From: Planctomycetota bacterium
Lineage (GTDB): Bacteria; Planctomycetota; Phycisphaerae; WQYP01
DNA length: 57,995 bases
Assembly: GCA_021798635.1 (NCBI GenBank)
Contig: JAJZGH010000001.1
Span: forward strand, 1 to 57,995
Reading direction: 5' to 3'
Shown: positions 34,964 to 45,040 of the stretch, one piece after another
How the letters are laid out: each line of letters opens with the position of its first letter
Position numbering within the stretch: the first letter of the stretch is position 1
The notes under the pieces: model-generated
Seen by the model: the letters and a program-made list of their open reading frames with translations, nothing else
Database searches by the model: none
Told to the model about the DNA's origin: nothing
Program-made: the position numbers and the translations under genes

Positions 34964-36391
34964 ATGACAGCACCCCGAAAGCCATATTATCTCTGCGGAA
35001 ATCCTGAATTCCGCGACACCGCGCGCACGGTTAAATCTCTGCACGACGGCAGCGTTCTGGCGGAAGTAGCGTATGCGGATGCCGCGGCAATTCAGCACGC
35101 CCTTGCCGCCATGACTGATGTCATGCCGAAATTGCGAAAACTTAGCGCCATACAGCGGCGAAAAAACTGTGAGGTTGTTTATACCGGTTTACTCGATCGG
35201 GCCGAAGAATTTTCCAGGCTCATCGCCCAAGAAGCCGGTAAACCCATTAAGACCGCCCGGGCGGAAGTGGCCAGAGCGCTGACAACTTTCCGCCTGGCCA
35301 TGGAGGAATCAACGCGCATCAGCGGCGTGCAGCTACCCGTGGATATTGATGAGCGTTCCGAGGGATATTACTGCGTGGTTGAACGAGTAGCGGCGGGGCC
35401 GGCGGTATTTATTACTCCGTTTAATTTTCCTTTAAATCTTGTAGCCCATAAAGTGGCACCGGCGCTGGCCTGTGGTTGTCCCTTTTTATTAAAGCCCTCT
35501 GATCGTACCCCGCTGACGGCGTTGCTGCTGGGCGAACTGCTGAAGTCGGCGGATTTGCCGCATGGCTCGTGGAGTATTCTGCCGTGCGACGTGCAGCATG
35601 TGTCGGCCATGGTTCAAGATCCGCGCGTGCGAATTGTATCATTTACTGGATCCGTCAAAGTCGGCTGGGAATTGCAGAGCAAGGCAGTTGGCAAGCGCAT
35701 TCTGCTGGAACTGGGATCCAATAGCGCTGTGGTCGTTGAGCCGGAGGTGGATATCACCGAGGCGGTTTCCCGCATTGTGCCGGCGGCATTTGGATATGCG
35801 GGGCAAAGCTGCATCAGCGTGCAGAGAATATTTTTGCATCAACGCATTGCAACCCAGGCCACTCAACAACTCGTTGAGAAAACCTCTGCCCTGTGCGTTG
35901 GTGCGCCGCTGGATGAAAGCACCGATGTTTCCTGCATGATCGACCAGGCCGCCGCCGAGCGTGTAGATCAGTGGGTGCGGCAGGCGGTGGATGGGGGCGC
36001 AAAAGTATTATGCGGCGGCCGTCGCGACGGAGCCTATTACCTGCCGACACTTTTAACCCACGTGCCGCCCAATGCCCATCTGGCCTGCGAAGAAGCGTTC
36101 GCCCCCGTGGCGATTATAGAAGAATATGACGATTTTTCGCAGGTACTGACAAAAGTGAATCAATCCTCACTGGGGATTCATGTGGGAATATTTACCCGAG
36201 ATTTATTCAAGGCCCGGCAAGCGTTTGAAACACTGGAGGTCGGGGGCGTGATTATAAATGACGTGCCGACGGTACGTATTGATGCCATGCCGTACGGGGG
36301 TGTCAAGCAATCCGGACTGGGGCGCGAAGGAGTGCGTTTTGCCATTGAGGAATTTTGCGAGCTTAAGACCCTGCTGGTACGCTACGCATAA
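34964..36391 (+). CDS. Aldehyde dehydrogenase family protein
   Basis: A 475-residue NAD(P)-dependent dehydrogenase that oxidises an aldehyde to an acid. FITPFNFPLNLVAHKVAPALACG and LKPSDRTPLTALLL form the cofactor site. LLELGSNSAVVVEP carries the general base Glu, and FGYAGQSCISVQR the catalytic Cys. GGVKQSGLGREG closes the domain. The N-terminal residues upstream of ATG 34964 look non-conserved. The substrate cannot be told from the sequence. It follows folC by about 90 bases in the same direction. Confidence 0.9.
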   Translation: MTAPRKPYYLCGNPEFRDTARTVKSLHDGSVLAEVAYADAAAIQHALAAMTDVMPKLRKLSAIQRRKNCEVVYTGLLDRAEEFSRLIAQEAGKPIKTARAEVARALTTFRLAMEESTRISGVQLPVDIDERSEGYYCVVERVAAGPAVFITPFNFPLNLVAHKVAPALACGCPFLLKPSDRTPLTALLLGELLKSADLPHGSWSILPCDVQHVSAMVQDPRVRIVSFTGSVKVGWELQSKAVGKRILLELGSNSAVVVEPEVDITEAVSRIVPAAFGYAGQSCISVQRIFLHQRIATQATQQLVEKTSALCVGAPLDESTDVSCMIDQAAAERVDQWVRQAVDGGAKVLCGGRRDGAYYLPTLLTHVPPNAHLACEEAFAPVAIIEEYDDFSQVLTKVNQSSLGIHVGIFTRDLFKARQAFETLEVGGVIINDVPTVRIDAMPYGGVKQSGLGREGVRFAIEEFCELKTLLVRYA

Positions 36392-36528
36392 GCCGCAGTG
36401 CTCATGCGACACGCGGCGGCAAACCTGCTATAACTTCCGCACGGGAAAAGCTCGCCGTTGAAATACGGCGGGAAACGATGCGCCGTGCCGCGACGGCTTT
36501 GAGTTGACAAGTTGGTACAGGAAACATC

Positions 36529-37620
36529 ATGGAAGTTGGAATTGTCGGATTGCCAAACGTCGGAAAATCGACGTTGTTTAATGCTTTAACCAATGCCGGC
36601 GCTCTGGCCGCCAATTATCCGTTTGCCACCATTGAACCCAATGTGGGGGTCGTCGCGGTGCCGGATCGGCGACTGGAACAAATCCGGCAGCTTATCGAAA
36701 CGGAGAAAACGGTACCCGCGCTTCTGAAGGTTGTGGATATTGCGGGTCTGGTGAAGGGGGCCAGCACCGGAGAAGGATTGGGTAATAAATTTCTTTCGCA
36801 TATTCGGGAAGTGGACGCCATCCTGCATGTTGTGCGCTGCTTTTCTGATGGCGATGTCATGCACGTGGATGGAAAAGTTGATCCGCAGCGCGACATTGAA
36901 ACCGTGGAAACCGAGCTGATGCTGGCGGACTTGGAAAGCCTTGAAAAAACCGTTGATAAGCAGCGCCGCAACGCCCGCGCAGGTGATAAAGAAGCTGTCG
37001 CATCTGTGGAGGTTATCGAAAAACTCGTTGAGGCGCTTAAACTTGGTAAGCCTTTAAGATCGCTGGCTCCGTGGAAACCCGACGACTGGAAAATTATCCA
37101 TAATCTCGGCCCGATTACCGCCAAGCGGGTGTTGTATATTGCCAATGTGGATGAATCTGATCCACACGGCCAGGGGCCGCTGGTGCAAGTGGTGCGCCGC
37201 CGGGCGGAATCTGAAGGCTCCGTCGTGGTGCCGGTATGCGCTAAACTGGAAGCGGAACTCGCCGAACTTACCGCGGAAGATCGCGCCGCCATGCTCGCTG
37301 ATTTAGGCATGACGGAACCCGCCTTGGAGACCGTCGCCCATGAGGCCTACAAACTCCTGGGCTTGCAAAGCTATTTCACCGCCGGCCCCAAGGAAATCCG
37401 AGCGTGGACGATTCCCATTGGAGCCACCGCTCCCCAAGCGGCCGGCGTGATTCACAGCGACTTTGAAAAAGGTTTTATCCGGGCGGAAATTTACAACATC
37501 ACCGATTTACTGACCCATAAAAATGAAGCCGCCATTCGCGCCGCCGGCAAGCTTCGATCAGAAGGAAAAACCTACATTTTCCAGGATGGCGATATCGCCC
37601 ATTTTCTCTTTAACTCCTGA
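36529..37620 (+). CDS. ychF: Ribosome-binding ATPase YchF
   Basis: A 363-residue member of the OBG/YchF P-loop family that binds ribosomes and hydrolyses ATP rather than [24 protein letters not shown] is the P-loop, [14 protein letters not shown] the switch I part, [31 protein letters not shown] the G3 region. The NKxD motif is replaced by NVDE (YIANVDESD), the change that favours ATP. The TGS domain ends the protein ([28 protein letters not shown]). A TTGACA at 36502 is too close to serve as its promoter. Confidence 0.97.
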   Translation: MEVGIVGLPNVGKSTLFNALTNAGALAANYPFATIEPNVGVVAVPDRRLEQIRQLIETEKTVPALLKVVDIAGLVKGASTGEGLGNKFLSHIREVDAILHVVRCFSDGDVMHVDGKVDPQRDIETVETELMLADLESLEKTVDKQRRNARAGDKEAVASVEVIEKLVEALKLGKPLRSLAPWKPDDWKIIHNLGPITAKRVLYIANVDESDPHGQGPLVQVVRRRAESEGSVVVPVCAKLEAELAELTAEDRAAMLADLGMTEPALETVAHEAYKLLGLQSYFTAGPKEIRAWTIPIGATAPQAAGVIHSDFEKGFIRAEIYNITDLLTHKNEAAIRAAGKLRSEGKTYIFQDGDIAHFLFNS

Positions 37621-37851
37621 AGTCAAGGCATGACCGCTTGCGGCCGCCCTGATCAGGTATGGCCGGGATTATCGGTTACGTAAAATCCGTGCATCGGGCA
37701 ATTGAATTATCGCCGGAGCGTTGGCACAATAGAGCATTCAGACGCGAATGGATTGTTCTGAATTAATACCACGGATGGACCGCCGGGAGATTGTGGGCGA
37801 AACGCTTCCACCTTTGTGAAGCGTAAAGTGAATCGGAAGGTTATTGGCTTT

Positions 37852-39825
37852 ATGCGAACGGCGATTGTTTTTCGGCGTATGAAGCTGCCCGTTCCGAAGG
37901 TGGAAACGGTTTTCTGGGGCATGCTTCTGATTCTGGCGGTTATCGCTCTGGGAATATTGGTCATTCGTCAGGATGCACGCACGTTGGCGGCACAGCAGCG
38001 CGAACGCCATGCGGACGCAATTATTGAATCCGCGGATTCCATTCTTATCGGCTTACAGAATATTGAAACCGGCCAACGCGGATACGTGATTACCGGAAAT
38101 TTGAGCTATCTGGAGCCTTACCATCGCGGCAGTGTCTCGATTGACCAGCGCATCCGGCGGCTTGGCCGGCTTTTACCGGCAACTCCCGCCAACGCCAACC
38201 TGATTGCGACGATGCGAACTTTGGCGGCCCGGAAAATTGCGGAAATTGATCAGACAATTCATGTTCGCACTAAGCATGGCTTCAGCGCTGCCGCCAATAT
38301 CGTGCGTACCAATGTGGGTAAGCAATTGATGGATATGCTGAGCGCCGAGCTTTCCAGCACCAGAAACCAATATCATCGTGCGGCGGTTTATGAGCACGTG
38401 CTCGTAGAGCGTCGATTACGAATGACCCAGATCGCGGCAGGGGGCTTCATCGTTGCCCTGCTGGTGACATTGTTGGGAATGTATTGGCGTGTTGTCCGCG
38501 TCGTACGCCGCAGTAAAAAAATGACGGATCATCTCGCCCACAACGCCCACAACGACCCTTTAACGACTTTGCCCAACCGCGGCATGTTTATGAATTGGCT
38601 AACCTATGGATTGGCGCAGGCCCAGCGGGTAGATGGTAAGGCAGCCGTGCTGTTTTTAGATCTTGACGGCTTCAAGCCGGTGAATGACCGCCTGGGGCAT
38701 TCTGCCGGAGATCATGTGCTGTGCGAAGTAGCACAACGCTTCAAGCAAAGCGCCCGCACCGGTGACATGATCGCGCGCATCGGCGGCGATGAATTTGCCG
38801 TTTTCATTCCCGCGGTTTCTAATGAAAGTGATCCTGCGGAATTGGCGCACCGCCTGATCGAAGCTATGCGGCAACCCATTGTGGCCGATGGTTCCGTAGT
38901 GTATGTCGGCGTGAGCATCGGTGCGGCGATGTATCCGCGCAATGGAAAATCCCCGGAAGCCCTGCTGGAGGCCGCGGATCAGGCCATGTACCGTGCCAAG
39001 CGGGAAGGGGGGCGTAAACTGGCTTTCCACAATTCGGCACTGACCGACCAGATTACGCGCGAGGCACGCCTGCGGGGTGGGTTGCAACACGCCCTGCAGG
39101 CCAAAGAATTTGAGTTTCATTATCAACCATTACTGGACGCGCAAACGCTTAAGCCTGTGGCTGTGGAAGCCCTGTTGCGATGGCGGCATCCGGAATTGGG
39201 GCTGCTGGTCCCCGCTGAATTTCTCCCCGTTGCGGAACGCAGCGGATTTATGCGAAAGCTTGGACCGGTGCTGCTGCAAAATGCCGGAGAACAAATGGCT
39301 CATTGGCGGCGGCAAGGAATACATTTGCGCTTGGCGTTTAATGTTTCCCCATTTCAGTGTTCCGATCAGAATCTCATATCGGCTGTGGAAAGCATGTTGG
39401 TTTCCAGCGGTATGGAACCACAAAATCTTTATCTTGAAATCACTGAAACCGGCCTCCTCCAAGCCGATGCCCAGCCGATTCTGCGGAATATAAGGAAAAT
39501 GGGTGTCGGATTGACCCTTGATGATTTCGTCGGCGGCAGCGGGGGGCTGGCGTGTTTGCGCCAACTGCTTATTAGTCAAGTCAAATTTGATCGCCGATTT
39601 ATTACGGGTTTGCCGCACTCTACCGCCGATATGGATTTGCTCTCGGGCCTTACTGACCTCACCCATCGCCTTGGTATACAAGTCACCGCCGGCGGTGTGG
39701 AAACACAGGATCAGGATGTAGTTGTCCGCCGATTGGGTTGCGATCTGGTCCAGGGAAACCTTTACGCCGGTGCCGGCAGTCCTGAGGATGTGACAAATCT
39801 GCTCCATCAGTGGAAGGCTGCATAA
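37852..39825 (+). CDS. CHASE3-like membrane GGDEF-EAL protein
   Basis: A roughly 657-residue cyclic-di-GMP protein. Two membrane helices (about residues 15-38 and 195-218) flank an extracytoplasmic CHASE3-like helical domain (ILIGLQNIETGQRGYVITG). The GGDEF domain (from about 225) has an intact IGGDEFAVF. The EAL domain (from about 400) has EALLRW, NVSPF and EITETGLL. However, DDFGTG is LDDFVGGSGG, KIDR is KFDR, and AEGVET is AGGVET, so phosphodiesterase activity may be reduced. Starts at GTG 37816 or ATG 37879 are also possible. Confidence 0.9.
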   Translation: MRTAIVFRRMKLPVPKVETVFWGMLLILAVIALGILVIRQDARTLAAQQRERHADAIIESADSILIGLQNIETGQRGYVITGNLSYLEPYHRGSVSIDQRIRRLGRLLPATPANANLIATMRTLAARKIAEIDQTIHVRTKHGFSAAANIVRTNVGKQLMDMLSAELSSTRNQYHRAAVYEHVLVERRLRMTQIAAGGFIVALLVTLLGMYWRVVRVVRRSKKMTDHLAHNAHNDPLTTLPNRGMFMNWLTYGLAQAQRVDGKAAVLFLDLDGFKPVNDRLGHSAGDHVLCEVAQRFKQSARTGDMIARIGGDEFAVFIPAVSNESDPAELAHRLIEAMRQPIVADGSVVYVGVSIGAAMYPRNGKSPEALLEAADQAMYRAKREGGRKLAFHNSALTDQITREARLRGGLQHALQAKEFEFHYQPLLDAQTLKPVAVEALLRWRHPELGLLVPAEFLPVAERSGFMRKLGPVLLQNAGEQMAHWRRQGIHLRLAFNVSPFQCSDQNLISAVESMLVSSGMEPQNLYLEITETGLLQADAQPILRNIRKMGVGLTLDDFVGGSGGLACLRQLLISQVKFDRRFITGLPHSTADMDLLSGLTDLTHRLGIQVTAGGVETQDQDVVVRRLGCDLVQGNLYAGAGSPEDVTNLLHQWKAA

Positions 39826-39941
39826 ACTTCAACTCTGCTCTGTGCATCCGCGCCGGCCTGCGGTAAACTAAATGGATGAATATTCCAGCGGACGGCGATC
39901 TGGCAATGCCGCGCTGACAGGCGTGGTAGTCATAGGAATCA

Positions 39942-40835
39942 ATGACCTTGGAAAAAATGGAAAAACAATCAGGCTGCATCGGCGATGCTACCAGCCCTAT
40001 TGGCGTTTTTGATTCGGGGCTTGGTGGCCTGACCGTTGTACAGGCATTGCACCGGCATTTACCCGCTGAATCCTTGATTTATTTTGGTGATTCGGCCCGG
40101 TTGCCTTATGGCACAAAATCTCCCCGCACCGTGCTGCAATTTGCCCGCCAATGTCTGCGGTTTCTCATGCAGATGAATCCTAAGCTTCTGGTTGTTGCCT
40201 GTAACACCGTTAGCGCCACCGCCCTGCCCGAGCTGCAAAATGAATTTTCCGTACCCGTTATCGGCGTACTGGAGCCGGGGGCCGAAGCGGCGGTGCGCCT
40301 TGCACGAAAGCAGCGGCCCACCGGTGACTGCGCCATAGGCCTGCTAGCCACGGAAGCCACGATTGCCAGTAGAGCGTATGTGATGGCGGTCAGTCGGCGA
40401 GATTCAGCCCTGCATCTGGTCGGGCGGGCCTGTCCGTTGCTGGTGCCCATGATTGAGGAGGGCCGTGCGGAAGACAGCCCCGTGGTGCAGGCGGTGCTGG
40501 CGGAATATCTGGCACCTCTGAAATCATTAAATCCGCCGGCGTTGATCCTTGGTTGCACACATTATCCCATTTATGCCAAAACGATCAGCCGTCTGATTGG
40601 GCCTTTGACAACGTTGGTTGATTCAGCAGACCAGACTGCCTTGGTCGTTCGGGAAAAGCTTCATACAATGGGCGCACTGCATCCCGGTGCGCCCGATGGC
40701 AGTAACCTGACTTGTTATGTGACAGATCAGGGCCAGAGATTTGAAAGCCTGGCCAATCGGTTTCTGGGCAGGTCGATTGCCCAGCCGGTATGGGTGGACC
40801 CTGAAATGCTTGAAACGGCGGTAACGGAAAAATGA
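39942..40835 (+). CDS. murI: Glutamate racemase
   Basis: A 297-residue enzyme that makes D-glutamate for peptidoglycan without a cofactor. PIGVFDSGLGGLTVVQALH is the opening signature. The two catalytic Cys residues lie in VVACNTVSATALPE and LILGCTHYPIY. YFGDSARLPYGTKSP completes the active site. ATG 39942 has AGGA upstream. The stop overlaps the next start as ATGA, so the HEAT-repeat lipoprotein is coupled to it. With alr at 8888 both D-amino-acid racemases for the wall are in the window. Confidence 0.95.
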   Translation: MTLEKMEKQSGCIGDATSPIGVFDSGLGGLTVVQALHRHLPAESLIYFGDSARLPYGTKSPRTVLQFARQCLRFLMQMNPKLLVVACNTVSATALPELQNEFSVPVIGVLEPGAEAAVRLARKQRPTGDCAIGLLATEATIASRAYVMAVSRRDSALHLVGRACPLLVPMIEEGRAEDSPVVQAVLAEYLAPLKSLNPPALILGCTHYPIYAKTISRLIGPLTTLVDSADQTALVVREKLHTMGALHPGAPDGSNLTCYVTDQGQRFESLANRFLGRSIAQPVWVDPEMLETAVTEK

Positions 40836-41563
40836 TCAGCCACTATCGAAAAGTAGTTCGCGTTTCGTATCGCTTATGTGTCATCGGCGGCATTGTCGCC
40901 GCCGTCGCGACGTTGCCGATGCTGCTGGCAGGCTGCTCCTCCGGCAATAACGATCCGCAAAATTTTAATTCTCTGGTGCAGAACTGGATGAAGCGTATGC
41001 AGGGGGGCCATTCCGTCGTTACGCAAGCCCGAAATCTCTTTGCCACTGAAAATCCCGACACCCAGCGTGCCGCGATTGCCTGGATGTCCCGGCAGAAATG
41101 GGGCCATGAAAAACCATATATGGATGCCTATCGCCTGGCGGAAAATTCCCCCTCACCGCTGGTGCGTGGGCAGGCGTTGCTGGCATTAGGTACTTCCGGG
41201 CAGCCCTCGGTAGCACCTGATTTGCAACGCGGTTTGACTGATCCTTCGCAGTTTGTGCGTCTGTGCGCAGTTATGGCGGCCACGTATGTACACAATCCGA
41301 TATTGATCCCGGATTTGATTACCCGGCTACATCATGATTCTAATGCGCAGGTGCGCATTTACGCCGCTGAAGCCCTCAAGCCCTACAAAACGCGATTGGT
41401 TATTGAAACCCTCATTAACGCGCTTGATGACAGCAACGTCGCAATCGTTCAGGCCGCCTGGGATGATCTGACCTTTCAAACCGGCCAGAAATTTCCCCAA
41501 CACTCCGGCCCCTGGCAACTATGGCTGCAAGCCCACCGGCAAGAATTCCGAGCCACCGGGTAA
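40832..41563 (+). CDS. HEAT-repeat lipoprotein
   Basis: A 243-residue protein with a type II signal peptide. A hydrophobic stretch (residues 17-33) ends in LLAGC, so Cys 35 should be lipidated. Mature sequence holds about four HEAT-like repeats (for example PLVRGQALLALGTSGQPSVAPDLQRGL and AQVRIYAAEALKPYKTRLVIETLINAL, each a helix pair). Such domains bind other proteins. Its ATG overlaps the murI stop. It may work at the cell envelope with wall synthesis, but that is inference from position. Confidence 0.78.
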   Translation: MISHYRKVVRVSYRLCVIGGIVAAVATLPMLLAGCSSGNNDPQNFNSLVQNWMKRMQGGHSVVTQARNLFATENPDTQRAAIAWMSRQKWGHEKPYMDAYRLAENSPSPLVRGQALLALGTSGQPSVAPDLQRGLTDPSQFVRLCAVMAATYVHNPILIPDLITRLHHDSNAQVRIYAAEALKPYKTRLVIETLINALDDSNVAIVQAAWDDLTFQTGQKFPQHSGPWQLWLQAHRQEFRATG

Positions 41564-41725
41564 TTGCCGCGCAGATGTGTCAATATTTCCTGACATCCCG
41601 TCGTGCGGAGCCATCGCGGCCCGTCCTTCGGACAAATGCCCGGGCTACATTTCAAACCCAATCGTCCCAGCCATTACTGCCGCGTGCCCGCAGCTTTCAT
41701 GGGAATATCCTTGCTATACCGACCA

Positions 41726-43711
41726 TTAGCCCGACACGCCCTGGACCGCCGTTTGGGCGGTGTCCGTATTTGCCACCGGTAGTTTCCGCCACCAGAATAT
41801 ATACATCCCGGCAACTCCAACGATAAACAGCGGCAGCGTGAGCCAGAATGAACGGTAATCCTTCATCACCAACTGCATCGGCAGCAGAAACAAGGTGACC
41901 TGCCACAACAGCGCGAAGGGCACTGTGAGAATATCATTGCGGTGCTCTACTGCCAGAGCTTTCTGTTCTTCAATGGAAAATATTCCCCGCACCGGCCCCC
42001 AGAACCCGAATGGCCGGGTGACTCGGTAAAATTGTTCCGTTACCGACGTCGGTGTCGGAGCGGTCAGCAGCGATACCACAATGGTTGCAAGGAAAGATAT
42101 GCCCGTCATGATGACAAACTGCTTCCATTCCAGCAGGTCAGGAGCGGAAAATCGTTGTACAATCGCCGCTGATCCGCCTGCAAATGTTCCCGCCGCCACA
42201 CCCCACGCATTGCAGCGCCACCAGTAAAGCCGCAGTACCATGGGGCCCAAGGTTCCGGCCGTTAGTCCCATGATAATCCAACCCCACAGGTTGTTAATAC
42301 TTTCCGCCTCAACCCCCATGACAAAACCAATTCCCACGATGATCAGCGTTCCGGCATAAGCTGTAAAAATCAGCTCCCGACTTTTCGCGTTGCGTCGGAG
42401 AAAATTCTTGTATAGATCATTGACCAGTAACGCTGTTGCGGTATTTACCTGCCCGGTCAAGGAGGTCATCATGGTTGCCAGCATCGCAATAAGCAGTAAA
42501 TCCTGTATGCCCGGAGCCATGATGGACTTGAGCACTGCCGGAAGAATGAGTTCCGGATCCACCGTGCCGGTATAGCCAACCAGCGGCAAGCGGGACTGCC
42601 AATGATTTCCTAGAATGTGCCGCAGTCCGGCAATGAGTCCGGCGGGGTAGCGTTGCGGATCATGTCCGATGCGCCCCAGCAGATCCTGCCAGAACGCCGG
42701 GGTAGTTTGTGGATAATAATGGTGAATCAGCACGGACGCCCTGTGCACAAAAGCCGTGTTCGGATACATGTGATGGACCAGCAGAATCCCCAAAATGGCG
42801 TAGCCGATCATCATCGGCCAGCGGAACATCAGCGTGAGGGCCTGCAGCAAAGATAGTAATCCGCAATCCCGGTCACTGCGGGCGGCAAAGTAGCGTTGCT
42901 CGGCCCCGCTGCCCAGACCCCCGATGACATTTCGTAACAGATAAAAAGATACAATAAATATCAGATAATGGTAGGGGCCATATCCCGGTGGCGTGTGAAC
43001 TTGCCAAGAGGGAGCGGAACTAGTCCACTGCGAATTGCCGGTTACCCAATGTGCGGTTTGAGAAAGTATTGCAACATTAGCAAAGCTGTGCCAGGCAATG
43101 ACCGCCACTGTAATGCACGCCGCAATCAGCACCACGCCGTGAATCACGTTGGTTACCACGACACCGTAATATCCTGAGAACATCGTATAAAGCGTCGCCA
43201 CGGCAATAACTACCGCGGTAGTAAGCAGGGGTGAAAACGGTGAAAACATGCCCAGAAAAAGACTGGCCCCACGCACCAGATAAGCCAGCATACCAATGGC
43301 TAAAACAATCCCCATCACGGCGGTCAAGAACCGCACCAGTTCCGCCGCTCGCCCCTCGCCGAAGCGGAAAGTGTACCATTGTGCGGCCGTCAGGCACTGC
43401 GATCTCCGATGCCACTTGCCGGTAAACGCCAGCATAAACGCCAGCACCAGCACCGCGCCGCCGCGAAATTCAATAAACAACCCCCGCGGCCCCAGCATGT
43501 ATAAAAAAGATGTAATGAGCATGGTGCCGGTCAGATCAAACCACAGCGCCATGCCGGAAATTCCCAGCAGCACCCATGACAATGATCGCCCCGCAAGAAA
43601 ATAACTCTCCATCCCTTGCGCCGCCCGGCGGCTCATCAACAGCCCGGTAATCACAACCAGTGCGAAGTAACCGCCGATTACCAGCATATCAACAGGGCCG
43701 ATTGTCGCCAT
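41726..43711 (-). CDS. Sodium/solute symporter family transporter
   Basis: About 661 residues with roughly 13 to 14 membrane segments. GGYFALVVITGLLMSRRAAQGMESYFLAGRSLSWVLLGISGMA is the SSS-family opening. The core continues through TAAQWYTFRFGEG, FSGYYGVVVTNVIHGVV and LIAMLATMMTSLTGQVNTATALLVNDLYKNF. These proteins import sugars, amino acids or other solutes with Na+. The exact substrate is unknown. ATG 43711 has GGGAG upstream, rather than the ATG five codons earlier. It is divergent from the M24 peptidase. Confidence 0.88.
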   Translation of the reverse strand: MATIGPVDMLVIGGYFALVVITGLLMSRRAAQGMESYFLAGRSLSWVLLGISGMALWFDLTGTMLITSFLYMLGPRGLFIEFRGGAVLVLAFMLAFTGKWHRRSQCLTAAQWYTFRFGEGRAAELVRFLTAVMGIVLAIGMLAYLVRGASLFLGMFSPFSPLLTTAVVIAVATLYTMFSGYYGVVVTNVIHGVVLIAACITVAVIAWHSFANVAILSQTAHWVTGNSQWTSSAPSWQVHTPPGYGPYHYLIFIVSFYLLRNVIGGLGSGAEQRYFAARSDRDCGLLSLLQALTLMFRWPMMIGYAILGILLVHHMYPNTAFVHRASVLIHHYYPQTTPAFWQDLLGRIGHDPQRYPAGLIAGLRHILGNHWQSRLPLVGYTGTVDPELILPAVLKSIMAPGIQDLLLIAMLATMMTSLTGQVNTATALLVNDLYKNFLRRNAKSRELIFTAYAGTLIIVGIGFVMGVEAESINNLWGWIIMGLTAGTLGPMVLRLYWWRCNAWGVAAGTFAGGSAAIVQRFSAPDLLEWKQFVIMTGISFLATIVVSLLTAPTPTSVTEQFYRVTRPFGFWGPVRGIFSIEEQKALAVEHRNDILTVPFALLWQVTLFLLPMQLVMKDYRSFWLTLPLFIVGVAGMYIFWWRKLPVANTDTAQTAVQGVSG

Positions 43712-43884
43712 AATTCTCCCAGGCAATTCGCATCGCCGATTCCATCAGCGCCGACGATGGCCGTATTTTATATCATAATCCCAACCTTGTCGGCTAAATG
43801 CCCATCTGCTCTGTTGGGCCGCAATAAGATGTGCCAAGTTCAATCTGCGGGTATACTTCATGCTTTGCTTATGGAGAAGCCTGA

Positions 43885-44997
43885 ATGTCTGAAGCTGTCC
43901 CACAACCTCCGGATTATATTTTACAACGCTGGCAGGCGGCGCGCGCTGAATTAAAAAAGCCCAAAGCCGATGCCCTGCTTGTAACGTATTTTCCTGATGT
44001 AAGTTGGCTGACAGGCTTTGAAGGGGATGACTCCTGGGCGTTACTGACGGCTGATCAGGTGTGGTTGATCAGCGATTTTCGATATGCCGAACAAATCGCC
44101 CGCGAATGTCCGTGGGTTCACGCGATCATGCGAAAAAAGCGGCTGTCGGAGGAATTAATCAAAATCTGCAAAAAATGTAAAATTCGCACCTTGGCGGTAC
44201 AGGAAGAAAGCGTGTCGCTGCGGCAACAGGCGGCCATTAAGGAATTCACTGTTCCGGCAGGCATTCGCCTGAAGGCGGTGCTGGAAATACTGGTCAAGCT
44301 GCGCAACATTAAAGATAGCCATGAAATCGCCTTGATCGAACAGGCGGTTACCATTGCTGAGCACAGCTTTGAAGCGATGAAAGCCCATCTGAAGGCGGGG
44401 CAGACGGAAAATGAAATTGCCGGACTGTTGGTTTATGAAATGCGGCGTCGCGGGGCCTCCAACGCCAGTTTTGATCCGATTGTTGCTGCCGCAGCCAACG
44501 GAAGTCTGCCCCATTATCGCCCCGGCGCGGTAAAAATGCAGAATAACTCGGCGCTGCTGGTGGACTGGGGTGCCTTATACAACGGCTACCGATCTGATCT
44601 CACACGCATGATTTTCATGGGCGAACCACCGCGAAAAATCCGGGAAATTTATCAGATTGTACTCGAGGCGCAGCAATCCGCGATCGCCGCCATTAAACCC
44701 GATGCACCCGGAAAAAAAATTGATAAAATAGCCCGCGACATTATTACCAAGGCGGGTTATGGCAAATGCTTCGGCCACAGCCTGGGCCACGGGGTGGGGC
44801 GGGATATTCATGAGCAGGTCTCGCTTTCCCAACGCGGTGATGTTATTCTGAAACCGGGTATGATTGTCACCGTCGAGCCGGGAATTTATCTTCCAGGTGT
44901 TGGCGGTGTGCGGATTGAGGACGATATACTGGTTACTCAGACAGGCTGCCGCGTGTTAAGCAGCCTTCCTAAAACTTTGAATTCGGCTTGGCTATAA
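43885..44997 (+). CDS. M24-family aminopeptidase (Xaa-Pro type)
   Basis: A 370-residue peptidase with a creatinase-like N-terminal domain (residues 1-135) and a pita-bread catalytic domain. Metal ligands are VDWGALYNGY and SDLTR (two Asp), GHSLGHGVG (His), TVEPGIY and RIEDDIL (two Glu). This is the ligand set of prolidase and Xaa-Pro aminopeptidase (PepP/PepQ). Exact specificity cannot be set. A GGAGAAG ribosome site precedes ATG 43885. About 40 bases separate it from accB, so a shared transcript is likely. Confidence 0.93.
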   Translation: MSEAVPQPPDYILQRWQAARAELKKPKADALLVTYFPDVSWLTGFEGDDSWALLTADQVWLISDFRYAEQIARECPWVHAIMRKKRLSEELIKICKKCKIRTLAVQEESVSLRQQAAIKEFTVPAGIRLKAVLEILVKLRNIKDSHEIALIEQAVTIAEHSFEAMKAHLKAGQTENEIAGLLVYEMRRRGASNASFDPIVAAAANGSLPHYRPGAVKMQNNSALLVDWGALYNGYRSDLTRMIFMGEPPRKIREIYQIVLEAQQSAIAAIKPDAPGKKIDKIARDIITKAGYGKCFGHSLGHGVGRDIHEQVSLSQRGDVILKPGMIVTVEPGIYLPGVGGVRIEDDILVTQTGCRVLSSLPKTLNSAWL

Positions 44998-45040
44998 CCC
45001 ACGTGTTGTGCGGCGGGTGGCTTTCGGAGAATCAATTATT

